From contig OX381705.1 of assembly GCA_947462335.1 (NCBI GenBank), positions 37,843,570 to 37,907,569 of the forward strand: a DNA stretch of 64,000 nucleotides, written 5' to 3'. The position numbers and the translations under genes are program-made. Positions 1 to 15,100 of this stretch are shown here, piece by piece (position 1 is the stretch's first letter; every line of letters starts with the position of its first letter). The notes under the pieces are model-generated. The model worked only from the letters and a program-made list of their open reading frames with translations. It did not search any database and was not told the DNA's origin. Source of the DNA: Harmothoe impar (Eukaryota > Annelida > Polychaeta > Phyllodocida > Polynoidae).

Positions 1-117
1 GTAGGGCGCGCCAAAGACAGAAAGCAGACACAGATGGTGAGACAGCAGCTACAGGGGAGGAGACGGACACCGTGTCAGCCATGCCAGCAGATGGGGGTAC
101 TCTCTCATCAACAGGCA
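1..117 (+). CDS. CC2D2A: CC2D2A exon 1 of window (N-terminal region, partial)
   Basis: Open in the frame that starts at base 3 and ends at a GTAAGT donor (118). It encodes a polar, low-complexity stretch (..[16 protein letters not shown]..). The one leftover base plus AA of the next exon gives Lys, so the phase matches. An AG at bases 3-4 could be the acceptor, or the exon may continue left of the window. No homology support in this stretch itself. Confidence 0.6.
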
Positions 118-3100
118 GTAAGTCTATTGTACTATAAAAAAAAGTCCATGCCACTAAGACATGACCTGGAAAACATAGTTTGCACCTATTGGTTTTGAAG
201 AATCACTGATTATTTCACCACCACTGTACTCACAATTATGATCTACATATGACAATGAAGCTAAGATGAAGGGCTATCATACTTTGTTATTATTATTTGG
301 CATATTTAAGAAAATGAATACTGGTTGCCATGGCAACCGTGATCAAATTTATCTGAAATGTTCGATTTTTTTGTTACCTTTCATCACTCCAACTGCTATT
401 AGAGGTAGCCACTTTATATTTCTCATATGGAAAGTCAATAGAAATTATAAAACAAAATTCCGCTTCCCCTGAGCCTTCATTGATGACTGTAACCCTTTTA
501 GTTCCTGAGATGTGAACCTCTAAAGACCCAGCCGAAATGTCGAAAATCACCACTTTTTAGTAGACCATCCAGAAAGTCAGTTAAAAGTCAGGTAAAAGTC
601 ACTATATGTACCTCTTCAACTATTTGAACTGGAAATCAATGGAACAAGTGGTTGCCAAGCCATCACACTTTTAATCTTTGCTGAGGAGCCAAATGTTGTA
701 CCTGTATGTCAATAGTTGGGCGGAATAATATGGTATATTACTGTTTTGGCCATCCCACTATGCTCAACTTCAGGGAATTTCACTATTTGGTCTGCCAAAC
801 AGGCTTTAGCTATTTAGATAATCACTTCAAAGAGTGCCAAAAGAGTCTCCCTCATGCTCACATTTTGGCCCATATATCAGCAGATAATCACTCTATTTCG
901 AACTTTGATATGGTTTTGGAAAGAACAGGCAGACTGTCTTGGGAATAAATCAAAATCCCAAACTCTATGTTTAACACAAAGGGTCTGAAGACTCCACTTG
1001 GGACATATATGGTGCTTTAAAAGCTTGAAAATGTGCCTGACAATGGCCAACATAGGTCTAATTATCCCCTATTTTAAGCTCCTTCTGACATAATTAGCGC
1101 TGTACTTATGAAAAAGTATCTCTATATGCCATTAATTTTGCCTAAAAATGATTTGCATACATTAAACTGTGTGATCAAAAAAGAAATGACTAGGTTTAAC
1201 GGATTCAAATAAGTAATTTACAGCTGTGAACACATCTATGGGTGACCAGGTTATGTCTTGATGCAGAGGACTATACATGGAATAAGCCTTCATGAACTGA
1301 TACACAGACATACATACCCATGGGCATACACTTTGGTAACTTCATTTTGCGAGCAACATGTTATGAATAGGATACAAATGCATGTCAAATGACAGTAGAT
1401 TACCTAACAGTCAATTACCTTCATGTATAGTGAAAAAGATCTAGCCTTACACTGTATATCTTACTATACAAAAAGGAAATCTTGGAGATACAACAGAAAG
1501 CGAGCCAGGGTCAAAGAAAAAGGAAAGAGCAAAGAATCTCCGAGCCTCTCTCAAGGAGCGAATCAAAGCTGCAAAGGTCAGTCAACCAAATATATTTTAC
1601 CGACATGCTCTTCAACAACAAATCTGAGGCAACAATGTAGATGATTAGAATTACTCCAGTCTTCCTTGGACAATGCCAATCTGAGGGTAACAGTTCAAAT
1701 GGAATCCGCTATTAAACAGTGTCAGCATTATTAAGTTAAACATTTTTTTACTTCAAATATCATAAGATTTTGCTGTGTGGTATCTGTCCTAGGACAAAGG
1801 CAAAGATGAAGCATATGATGAAACCAGGGCAACTAATCGGAAACTGAAAGGGAAGCGGAATCTCCCGACAAAGACACGATTTGATCATCCATCGGTGGTA
1901 AGTGCAATTTAAAGGCATCTAGAAAAATAGATTTTCGAGTGGCTAATATTTACTGAAAGTTCAATTTAGGCTGTTTAAAGTCAAATACCAGCTTTGCAGA
2001 CACTTTTTAAGGGAAAAAGGGTGCGGGAGGGCGCCTTTTATCTTATTTGGTTTCACTTTTTTTGGAGGTGCGGGAGGGCCCTTTTCTTTTTTTTCTAGAA
2101 TATTGATGGTCTGCACATGGAAATAAGGTCTAAAATGCCTTTTAAAGTATGTTTCTTTCTCTTAATATCAATTAGTTAAAAGGTCCGTCTTTCTGAGACC
2201 ATCTTCATTTCTGCATGCTGTAAAACTTCTCGCATAGGCCGCAGCTAGCAAACAAGTTAGATCGCAAGTGTGGCTTATAGGAATAGGACAAAGTCAGGGT
2301 CCGGCATATAGGCAAGTGCTTATATGTATACCGGTAGTACAGTACCAACTTTGGGATTCTCGGCTTATATGATTTGTCAGAGTTAGGGGTGCGGTCTATG
2401 CACTAGTTAGGCTTATACATGAGCTTTTACGGCATACACATGTAGCCATCCTTGCAACTTTGTCTTAACAGGACATGTAGGAAAATATAGGTATGTAGTT
2501 TTTAAATATGAAGTTCAAGCTTTAAAATACCCTTGTGATTTGTTTACGAATATAAAACAGATGAAAAAGGAGGATTACGAGTTAGAAGAAGCTCTAGAGA
2601 AGTCAATAATGGCTCGATCAAAGTGGAAAGAAACAGTTGAGAAGAAGGTGGTAAGTATCACGAATTGAGATCTTTATGCACTACCGCGGGTATTTATCTT
2701 GGAGTAGAATTCTATTATGATTTCTTTTCATTGTATACTAAATTAATGAGATGTACAGAAATAGTCACGGAAGTAGCATCAACCTTAATAATAATGCAGC
2801 GATGTTTAAGGAAGAAACGGAATCCTCATTTTCGATGAGACAGTATTTAGAAGATGTAATGATTATGGTTACGCTACGTCGCTCAAATCAGATCCATTCC
2901 CATTGCAACTTGGTGGACGCACATCTAGGCCTAACGTGCTCTATTAGAATAAATACAACATAAGCATTCTTTTCCTGTTTATAAGGTTATTCACAAGGGA
3001 AGAAGATATGTAAGTTTGAGGATAACGATACGTTGCTCATTTGAAAGAAATAATCATATAAATAAAGTCGATGGCTTCACTTTCCTGCACATGGTCACTG

Positions 3101-6100
3101 TAAACACAGAGCATGCAGACCCATGCCCCATCTGGTGTCCTGATCGCTGAACCTAACCCTCACTTCACAGCCATGCCCTCACCACGTCACAAGTCGGAGA
3201 TTGATCAAAAAGAGGCTAGCCGTTCATGGATTACATTTCTGCCATAGATTTTAGAGTGCATGCCTATGTAATTTCCAGTTGCATATCTTGTGAAGCCTTT
3301 GTCATTTTTAGGGTGAAATCTCATTATAAATTGATTTACATAATTTCTGTAGCCATCATTCCTGCCAAGCCCACAAGAATCGTTTGATTTCTTCACAATG
3401 GTTTGGGAACCAGAGGAGGGGGAAGAAGAGGCACCAACGGCTGAACCCAAACCGGCAGCCACAGAGGCAGCGGCAGGGGAGGCCGGGCCGAGTGGGGAAC
3501 AGCCGGAGACGGCAGAAGAGGCCAAGGTGAACCCTCGCTTTGCTGTATTTCCATATGAATAAAGGTTATTGATATCGAGACTTTATGTAGCCGAAGTTAC
3601 TAGATGACAGATTCCTATCCATAGCTGCACGATATAGATAGAAGCATGCATGAGATGAAAACGTGTCCGAATCTTCTTTTGTAGGAGACTGTTGACGGAA
3701 CCGAAGAGGAAAAAACGAAAAAGAAGAAGAAGAAAGATGAGGAAAAACCAGAAGGTTTGCCTTGTCTATGGTCTCGTGTTGCTAGATCGATGAAAAACAA
3801 AATGAGGTCATTTTAAACAAATCTGTGCAAACTGATTGTGTTAATTTGGCCGTTTCATGGGATGACGATTTCGTATTTCTTGCAAATTATCTCATAGTCC
3901 TAGCTATTGAATTATTATTGAATTAATCGTTTCCCAGATGAGCAGCCCCTGTTGGAGCGATATGACGAGTCGACGCCAGCACCGTGGGAATTCTACCAAG
4001 TGGGCCGGACTGAATACAAGCCTCACCACGAACAGATCCTGATTGAAGACAAACTATACTTTAACCCCTCCATGCGTGCAGGTTGGTTGCATTCTTTTTG
4101 TGTTATTTCCTTAAGTTGAAGTCCAAAACCTGTAATCAGATACGAGGTAAAATGCATGTTAATACTTCTATGGAAATAGATAAACATGTAAATTCCTATC
4201 CGACGGTTGTATCTATTTGACATTGCATCTATAATTAAAAGTCGGTGCATTGACCCTTACTCCATTGTACTAAAGAAATAACTAGTACCCGGTACCCAGT
4301 AAGCTCTGTAGTAGAAGGTGTGGCTCGTACGAGAGTGAAACTCAGGTTTAGTTTGATACCAATCATGCTCTATATGGACATTGGTACGGCATATACAAGT
4401 GTTTCATAAGCATACCAGCAGCTCCGCTGCCGGCGATAGTGGCGCGGGAAATTCGTGCAGACAGCGTTCGTCTGACCTAGTACACTGCACTGTGGGAATG
4501 CCTTAGCCTATCTCAAATAGGCTCTGTAGTGTCGTGAGAAATCATTCTCCTAGCTGATCTTTGGTCTCTTATTAGCGAGGAGGCCTCAGCCTTACCTTTT
4601 TACCATCTCCACCTTGCTTCTATTCTACCAGCTGGGTCGACGTAGCTTATAGTTATGCACTTTCAGATTTTTCAGATGTCCATATAATGCCAAATGTACC
4701 ACCAAAATTACCCTTTCTGCTGTTAATAAATGTAGAATCATGACCTAAATGCACATGCTATTTATATTTTGGCTCAATATAATATTTAACGAAATATATC
4801 AGTTTTCCCATTTTCACCCCAAAAAGTGCCCAAACCCTCCTTTCCCCATGAATGAATATCATTTTATTTTCCAAAAAATGACATTGTCCCTATTGCTTTT
4901 TTTCTTTTTGACATGTGCTAACATGTGCTATACATGTTGTAGTATTATATGTGTCATAAAGCACAATGCTCTGCAGCCTAAAACATGGCATATTAAATCT
5001 GTATAGTCGAAAAATATTTCTATCACGTCTTCCGAAATTCAGTCGACATTTTACTTGTGAGACCGTCTCCCGGGATGAACCTTTGCCGGACGCTACTGCC
5101 GTAGCAGCGGGGAACTTCACGAGGGAGACGGTCTCACGTTGGCGCCACTGTATGTCTGGGGATTTCTAACGATTCAATTTTTTGCCGATCTGTCCACTTT
5201 GAGACCCTCAACCAAATTTTCTGGGGGGTTAAGGCCTAATTTACCTATTGTACGTCCAAATATAGGATCTTTTTCTCTTCCATGCGCTATGTTTCTTTCA
5301 ATACAACTCCATTTTAAACCCAAAAACCACCATGTTACTTTTCGGGATACATGAAGAACCACCCGCGGCCTGCCACTGTCAAGCGCAAGCCAGGCGGCGA
5401 CATTTTTATCGTCTCAATTTTTCCCCGATCCATCAATGCATCATGTTAGAAACCTTTTCTCCCCCTGTGTTAGTGGGGACCTTCATGATGGGGGCATGAA
5501 GGAGTAGAATAACTTCATCGGTAGCCTTCCATAATACCAATGGGCATACCGGATTCGTAAAAGGCGACAAAACTTGAGGGGTCTCGTGCCTTACTGCTGT
5601 GATCAGTCACGTAAGCTGTTTGGCAACCGCTGCCCATATGCACGAGCCCGGGCCTTCTTGCTGGTGGTCTGGCATGGGATTCCTCCTCAGTGAACCACGT
5701 CTGAGATATCAAAGGCCGTGGTTTGTCTGGCCCTGCTTACCATGGTACTAGCCCAGGTATGTAGGACCAGGCAAATAAAAGAACACTTGCTATCCTTCGA
5801 AAAGAGAAGGGGACGTGCCCCGGTAGCGGTTTTCTCCCTCACCTCATAGATCCGGTCATTCATTTCATAGATTCGAACATCCATAGATGCGGTCACTGCT
5901 GTATTGGGCAAGCAGCATATAAATACCTGTCCTACTACTGCAAGGCAGACTACCACTAGTTGTGGATGACTCCTTGCCAACTTGAGATGTCCCGTGAGGT
6001 ACTTGATGTACATCTGGACGTTAAACAAATCAATCAATCAATCAATCAATCAAACCTCAACCAATTTTTCTGGGGGCCTAATTCAGCTATTGTACGTGTA

Positions 6101-9100
6101 AATATAGGATGTTTTGTGGTGCTTAGGCTTTGTTTCCATTAAAAATTATGTATTGTAACCCCCAAACCGAAGTCAATGAAAAAAAAGTGTCATCGTCTCA
6201 ATCTTAATGTAGGTCACCGATCTGCTGAAAAATAAAGTCATAATGACGAATTCGTCTCCGCATTGTCCGGGAATAGAACCCGGGCCGCCGCGGTGCTAAG
6301 CGAGAGCGCTGACCACCAGACTATCTCGGACACATTGGCGTTTCTATCAATGTAGGCCTACAAACTGTAGCCTAGACTTGAAGAAACAGGGGGGGGGGGG
6401 GGGCGCCAGTGCTATAGGCAATTTTATCAATGTAGGCCTACTAACTGTAGCCTAGACTAGGCCCTATTGAGAAAAAAGGGGGGGGGGGGCGCAGTGCTAT
6501 AGGCAATTTTATCAATGTAGGCCTACTAACTAGCCTATGCTATTAAAAAAAGGTAGACTGTAAGCCTACAGTTTTCCATTTTGACCCTCACCCCAGCGAT
6601 AGGCCTGTAGGCCTATATGCATTGATCACTGACTACTGAGTAGGCCTAAACTAAGCACAATTCCCTTGTCCGTGCCTCACCTTTAGGCCTCATTTTTTGC
6701 CCTCCATGGCAAATTTTTCAGATCTATTCCACCAAACCACTTTGCTACCTTGTTTTCTACAGTTGAACACAGAGAGTAGGGTGGAGAGTGAGCAGACGAA
6801 ATGCATTCTTGGGTACGCTCCCAATTTCCCTGTTGTTGTTTAAACACTGTACTAAATCATCAGTTTTCAGACCCCCTAGTTAGAGGGGGGTGTTAAATCG
6901 CTAATTTTGTCGTACGGTTTCAGGGACAGGTTCAAACTATGCATTTGGGACCCAAAACTCGGGAAATTACAAAAATATTTTTTTCGGACCCCTGTGACCC
7001 CCCTGTACATGGGGTCCGAAGAACGGCCAAGTAGTGAGAAAACTGCCAAATTTTAGGCTTTCAGATTCCTACTCAAACCTCACCATGCCTTCATGAAAAT
7101 GGTCAGAGACCTTCATTTGGGACCCAAAGAGAGCATTTAAAGTCATATTGTTGTGATTACAGGGGTGTTTCCCCCTCTGGGGAGGGGTTGCGTCCATGGT
7201 AAAATACTGATAAATCTGCTTTTTTGAAGGTATTTGCTCCTATACAATCAGGTCCCTATACTGCCATAAAACATCATCATGAACTGTTCTGGAGGGCCCC
7301 CTGTTTCTGTTAACTACCCCCTATGACCCCTAACCCCCACCCACACCCCTTAGTATGCACCAATAGCCATCAGATAACTCCCCCCCCCCCCTTCGCCTCT
7401 ATATAACACTGTACCCAGAATGTCAGGATTTTTTAACATTAATAGTCATTCACAGACACCTTAGCTTGTCTTGGGAGTAAGACAGTGATGTGTTTAAAAG
7501 AGGGGTGGGGATATGGAGGGGGCCCAGACCTCCTCCCTTACCCTATACAGACATAACAGGAGGGCTACCTCAGTCCATCTAAGAACTCCAAACACCAGAC
7601 CTCTTATAATTTATTTATCCTACATGGATGACTTTAGCACCTCAACAGAAAACTGATAAGGGACCCAAAGAGACTATTACAGTTTATATTCTTGTGATTG
7701 CATGAGTATAACCCAAATCTTTCAATATATTTGAATTGTCATCATATTAAAATGAGTTTAGATCAGATAGATAATACCCTTTTCAAAGGTCTCTACATTC
7801 ATTTTGAGTTATTCTACCAATGGTCACAACCCCCCCTCCTCCATTCTATGCCCAGTACCTCACCCCATGGATATTCATAGTCAAAATGACTGCTTAATGT
7901 TGTTACACTTATTATACATAGTAATTCTATAATAGTTATAGCAGAGATCTTATATTAACATCACTAATAACCTGACACAACCATAAATAAAAACCCTGAC
8001 TCTCCTCCTTAACCAAGTGATTAAATGCATCAAATGATGGATGGTAGAGGGGTGGGGGGTGAGGAGCGTGAAAATGACTCCAAATAAGGACTGGTGTCCA
8101 TATCTCTCAGTCTACCCCTTGCATGGTTAGTATCCTGGACGTAAGACAAGAGATAATTATTTAGTTCAATTCTCTGAGGTGTTAAATTGATACTCTGAAC
8201 CCTAAATATTATTGAAGCTAATAATAAACCCTGCAATTATATATCATGGGGAGGGGTAGGTTACATCATTTGTAATGCTAAAGACCAGATTTTGTCAAAG
8301 ACGGGCATACATGCAACATCTGAGGGTGCTGCTATAATATTCAGATATATGAAAATATAACATAGGCCTGGTATTGGTAGACCTATGCCATCCCCTATAT
8401 GGGGTAAAGGGTAAACTGGTAGAACTTATTTCAAACTTTGAGGACAGATCCCTCTACCAGCTGTAGTAGATATACCTATCAGGGTGATCTCTTTTTTTTG
8501 GGGGGGGGGGGGATTTGGGCCCCCTCTTTTAACCACACCACTGTGCCATTCCCAGGCATGATAAATACCATTGAGAGGCAATTCTGTGCACTGTACTGGT
8601 CACATGGAGGGAGGGTTGGGATGATGGTTGTACTGTGTAATATGGAGGCGAGGGGGGGGGGGTTATTTCATGGCTAGTAGTTGGGGGTGAGGGGGGGTAT
8701 GGGGTGGAGGGGGGTCATAGGGGGTGGTTAACAGGTACAGGGAGCCCTCAAGAAAGGTTCAAACTATCAGATAGATTATTTCAGTATAGGGTAATGTAGA
8801 GGCGAAGGGTAGGGGAGAGTTATCTGATGGCTATTTGTGCATGTTGGGTGGGGGGGGGGGGAGGGTCATAGAGGAGGGTTAACAGAAAGAGGGGACCCTC
8901 CAGAAGGGTTTAATCTGCCTGATTAGGTGTCCTGAGGATCTTTTATGGCAGTATAGGGATGTGATTGTAAGGGAGCAAATGCCTTCAAAATAGCTGATTT
9001 ATCGGTATTTTACCGAGGACGAACCACCTCCCCAAAGGTGACAACACCTCTATAATCACAACAATATGACTTTAAATGGTCTCTTTGGGTCCCAAATGAA

Positions 9101-12100
9101 GGTTTCTGACCATTTTCATGAAGACATGATTTGATTTTAGAAGGAATCTTAAAGCCTGAATTTTGGCTGTTTTCTCACTATTTGGCCGATCTTCGGACCC
9201 CATGTACGGGGGGGGGGGGGGGTCACGGGGGTTCGAAAAAAAAGTTGGACCCAAATGCATAGTTTGAGCCTGTCCCCGAAGAAAAGTAGATTTATCACCT
9301 CCCCCTACCCCTAGCGTTTGGGATGTGGCTTGTTTATACGAGTTAAGCGTATACCCGAGAATTTATGATATTAAGTGATGAAAGAATTGACTCATATTCA
9401 TTGTATTCATGCAGCTCCCACTCAAGACAAGGTATTTGAGTTGGCGGCACCCCGGTACCTTGAAGAGGAAGGGTTCTACGTCGGCACAAAGCCTGAGGTC
9501 TCTCGGCGTAATGTCAGCCGCATGGAGAATAGGCTTCTCAAACAAAAAGACATTGTAAGTACATATACATCTTGACATTTATCAACGAATATTGATATCA
9601 GAGATAACATACCATTGGAAATAGAACCTGAAGGTAAATATTGACTAGTGGAATGTCATGTTTTCAGAATGCAGAATGGTTTGGGGAGGACGGACGGCTC
9701 ATCAGTCTACCCGACCCAGTCAAGGAACTACCGTCTCGGCCGCTCATCTCAGAGGAGCCGGACCCTGCGCTGGAGATTGAATACAAAAAAGCAGTCATGA
9801 CAGACTTTGACAGTCGTCTCATTGACGGGTCGCTGGAGGGTTCAGGACGATACCAATTAGACGTTGACATTAACACCATCAGCTTTACCCATCACCATCT
9901 GTTCTCCCGGGAGCATGTGCTAGCCTCCCGTCTCACATCATTCTACAACCGTTATGTTCAGAAGCACAAAAAGAAGACAGTTGATTTTCTTACTGATAAG
10001 GCAAGTTATTGAACAATTTCTTTTTCACAGCTATGACCGTAGGAAGCAAACTACAGGGCTTTTGATAAAATAGCTCAAAACACTTTCTCAAAGTCTAATC
10101 GATTTTGGTATTTTTCAAATTGTATAAATACTGATAGACTAGAATAACATAATAGCGGTATTTACATTAACTTCTATACACTATCTTATTCCATGTTTAT
10201 TACTCGTACAGTTGAGGGCACTAAAAAATGCAGCAGCACATGTTCAAGAAAATATAAACTTGATGAAGGTAAGACGACAACTTTCGATATGATATCACAC
10301 TCGTGTTGCTTATCAGTCTCTGAGTTGTTTGTATACGCTAGACGTAATGTATAACAAGCTACATTCAGGACTGTGGAATACTTTTCTATGTTTCTATAGC
10401 TGAAAAAAGACCTAACAAACTCAAACTACATGTATTTGCTGACTTGTTAAATGAATTGCTTACTGTTTATGATATTATTTCTATTTCTCTTTTGCTCCAT
10501 TAACTTTTCCTCGTAGATGTATGACAATGTAAGTAGTTTTATATGGAGATTCTCCTTGTTTAGTTTGCTCAAATGGTTTGCTTTAATTTAAAGGTCCCTA
10601 AGCATGTATATGTACTTACTGTATTAGTGCATGGCTTCAAAGGGGAACTTTCAAAATAGCAGACTCAAATGTTTATATAGATGTCATACCGTATTTATAG
10701 AATGGCTAAAATGATATGCACATGGATCGTGATAAGCAATAGGTGAGCGGGAAGCCATAGCTTTGATTTCAAACATAATGTTAGTAATCTAAGATTTTGC
10801 TTGTTCTTTTATAAACATGGCACATAGCATAAACCGGTTTCCCCTCTCTCCGTTCATCCTTTACATTTAATGACTCAGGGTTACTACTCAGAGTTATATG
10901 CACTGCCTAAACTCCATTTTAAGACATTTCTGAGCCACAGGGAAACTCTTGTCATAGACATGGAAGGAGTGGAGCCCTACAGAGTGATGGTCGGGGGAGA
11001 CATGATACCATCAATACGATTTCTGATATCTCACTTAATCTGCATGAAATCAGCCTTTCATCTTGTTGATTTCTTGTTTGTTTACGGTCGATTTCACTTT
11101 ACTCCTATACCTGCAATATTAAAGTGCTACCATCTATCATTATGGAGTGGGAAGTTCGCTCACACGCTCAATCTTTACCCTTTTTGTGGTTAGGACATGT
11201 ATCATAAATTCCCGCATACCTCTCGTGCAGGTTGTACAATATTCTCAAAGTATAGGTGCAGGTATTACAAGTTTCTTTTGGGGGGAATGAAATATAGTAC
11301 ATGTACTAAAACGGCAATGTTCAGACCCCAGATGCGGGTTATACGTTTCTCACAAAGTCGGGGTGCAGGTTATACACGAGATGTGGGTTATACGCTGGAA
11401 TTTATGGTAGTAAGAAACCCAAATGTTTCGAGTACATGATCAAGTTTACCACATACCCAGTAGACATTCCATAAACTGAGAGTTTGGAAACATCTGAATT
11501 GTAATTACTCAGTGGCTAATAAATATGCTATGCACTATAAGTTAATTAAGTTGGTATAGCTTTCATAGAAAGAATATTTAGCATGCATGTTCAGCATTGA
11601 GCATACAAGAACTACCGTTCTGGTGGTGGTTAAAAAAAACAACAGTTGTCTAATAATTATGGAATCAAAAGCCACCATGACGTTTCTATATAAGATTACA
11701 AAGAACATGTATATCAATATTCTTTTTACGCACCAATATCACAAATTGTTAATGGTCGATTTCTAACTAAAGGAGGACAACCGGTCGTCAGAAAAGGCTC
11801 TTGCCGACCAGGAAGCTCGACTTAAAGACTACCGCGATGAGATTAAGTAAGTGCTAGTTCTGATACATGGTCAACTGCTGGATACCATTATCGAAATTCT
11901 TTCCCACTTTCATAATTATCCGTTTATATATCGCTCCTTCAACAATGGATTGAAATTATTATGTATCAGGTTGACGCGGAAGGAACGTGAACAAGAGATG
12001 GGTGGTGATCGCACACTCCTGAAGAACATCATTGACACATGGAAAGAAATCAAGAATCTCCGGCAGTTCCAAAACTTCACAAACACCCCAATCAAGCTGA

Positions 12101-15100
12101 AGATTCAAAAGTAAGAGGTTGAAGTATCTAACCTAGAAATAAATCGTAGCGAGGCAAGATTTATTCAACTTGATGTAAACAATTCAATATTTCTTTTAAA
12201 CATGAATACCAGATTACTGGTATTTAACATGCTCTATAATGTGATTAGGGAGGCAGCGGACAAGGCGGCCGATGAGAAGGAGTGGGAAGAGGATATTCAG
12301 GACGAGCTGGACGAAATCCGACTGGAGGCTGAGGTGGACTTCCAACAACGTCAGGCCGAATACAAAGCCAAACTAGAGGAGTGGAAGAAACAAAAACAAC
12401 TGAAGGTGAGAAATCAGCCAGTGTTTGTTTCCTTGAGTTTGCTCGTTCTGAACATGTATTTAAATGCTATTTGCCCAAGACAGTGGTAATTGTATCTATG
12501 GATGATCGAATATATGAGATGAATGATCAACTCTATCGACTGAGGGAGAAACTGCTACAGGGGCATGTCCACTACTTTTTTAAAGGGTAGCAAGTGTTCT
12601 CTTTTTTGCTTGGTGCTACATACATAGACTAGTACCGTAGTAGGCATGGCCAGACAAACCTGATTCACTGGGGAGAGATCATAAAACAGACCACCAGTGT
12701 GAAGGCTCGGGTCCGCACATAGGGGCACCTGCAGCCAGTCACAAAATCCCTCAACTTTAGTCGCCTTTAACGTTTCGGGTGTTGGATATTTCTCGGTAAA
12801 AATAAATACCAGCACTACAAATAGATAACTATTAGTCCGGAGAGGTCAGTGTGCTGATCCCAGTGGACCAAAAACTAGCCCTGCATAAAGGGCCCATTTT
12901 TACCAAAAGAAAATTAATTGACCAAGCTTGACAACGGTCATATACAGGTGTTGGCAGGTCATTTTGGTACAATAGTCGAAAATTAAAAGTGTCACTATTC
13001 TACTCATTCATACCCTCATCACATATAGGTCCCTCCACAGAGGGAAGAAATCAGCTAAGTTGTCATCTCACAGATGGGAAACCATTGCAGGGATAATTGA
13101 ATACAACGGTATAGGAAATGATATTGCTGAGATTGTTTGCTTGACCTTCAGATTAAGTTGAAAGCATGAAGTAAAAAAGTACATGTTTAGATGTATGTCT
13201 TAAAAATGCACACTTTTCTCTTTGGCTACAGAAAGAGGCAGGTAAGCGGCAGAAGAAACGTGACAAGCGGTTGGCGGAGGGGGCTGTAGAGTCAGTAGAC
13301 GGTGTGGAGGACGACATCGTACAGGAGGAGAACGATCAGCGCATCCTGGCCGAGGAGGACCTGGAGAAACCTGACAAGCCAGTGCTCCTGGAGGTGGCAG
13401 AGGAGCGGGCGCGCATTGTGGCGCGCTACCAGACCACGAGGCGACAACCAGGTTAGTTATGACTGTAGATCACTCTACGGGGTTAATTGACTCTGTTTTT
13501 AGAGCATCAGTATACTACTCGGCTGTAGAAGGATTGCAGTGAGTAGAAGAAAACATCTTGTCGGTTTAAAAAAATAATTTCCTCAAATTTCGTTTTACTC
13601 CTATACCTGCAGTGTTAAAGTGCTAGCACTGGAGAAGTGGGGAGTTCAAGGTTGAAGCTGGAATCAACCCAGTTTTATTTTACATTTCCAGATGAAAGTT
13701 GACAGTTTCATAGACACCAAATGCCGTCAGTTCTACAATAGCATTATAGATTTAACATCTATTAGGGACAAAATTACACAGACACACACCCGCTTGCCTG
13801 AATTGGAATAACATACATGTATGACACTTGGTTTCAGGGTATTTTTCGACAAGGAATTCGTTTCTGATGCGCCAAAATTGACCAATAAATGATTTATAAC
13901 GGAATACCATATCTACCTGTACATGACTCCAGCTTACCTTGAGTCATCTGTGAGTTCACTCACATGCTCTACAGACTAATACCATAGAAAAGGTCATGCA
14001 AAAATTCACCATCCCCTCGCTCTTGCTAAACAACGACCATGCCAGTGTTGCCACATCATAATTTGAAAAAAGTAAATGCTTTATTTCAGCAATTTTTCAA
14101 ATTAATTTAATTGCCATTCCATACGCATGCAGTATTCACCTAGTCCCGCACAATCCTACAGAGTATCTAACATTATTGTAGGTGAGGCTAAGCTGTACCC
14201 CGAGGTCTACTCAGGCGCCACCATAACACAAAACCATCTGTGTGCACGTGGGGAGCAGCAACGACGTAATGACGTAACACGCTACAAAGTCTTTGTCAGG
14301 GTAATGTTCAACAACAAGGAGGTATCCAGGACATCCCCCAGGTTGGTTGTTTTTTATGCTGTTTTAGGTATCTGTATGACTTTTTGTGAGGCTACACATA
14401 CTAATTCTATGTATTAAAAGTATCTATCAGTACGATTGTTGGGGACCATCCGTTCCTCTGACACTACCTTGCCATGTATCAAAAGTAGATCGACCCTGTA
14501 TAGATCAGTATGTGTAGATATGGTTGTATGTACTGCCATCTTAATCCTTATGCTTTATCGATTGGATTTCAATATACATTGTACCTATGTATTAATTATA
14601 GGTTGATTCTGTTTAAAGGCCTCTTGGACAAGACTTCACGGTGCGGTTTACACAGATTTTCAATGTGCAAATCGTACAATGGCCAGAGAGTATAACGATA
14701 CAGGTTAGTATGTTGTATTTTTACTTTGCACGAAGCAGTTTTCATTTAGCAAAAAAGAAGTAGTAATTCTCCGTCACCGTGGCAAATCTACGAGGTTAGC
14801 TTAATAGAAGGTAAAATAATGGAAAAGGATCTAGTCCAATTATGGCTCTGGTATAAACCTGGTATTTGAAGTATGATGCCAAATCCAAGCCTCTTTTAAT
14901 GGCTCAAGTATACACAGGTGTTTGAGACGGCGGGCTTGACGACAGACCAGCTCGTGGCAGTCTACGCTGTTATACCCGAGGCCAACGTCACCTCAGAAAC
15001 CGTTCAGCTGGACAACATGGAGTTCAGTAGCGACCTCCGCACCTCCCACTCACATGAGGGCGTGGGCAGCGGTCAGTTTGAATTTTATGTTTCTTACTAA

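Larger units (their letters stand above)
4082..9414. other. 5.3-kb repeat-filled intron
   Basis: Intron between exons 7 and 8. 4082-5460 holds no recognised element. The rest is repeats listed separately: a dispersed repeat (5470-5927), a TCAA microsatellite (6028-6052), a tRNA-derived piece (6254-6332), GC-tract tandem repeats (6347-6540) and a large foldback element (6872-9313). Confidence 0.75.
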
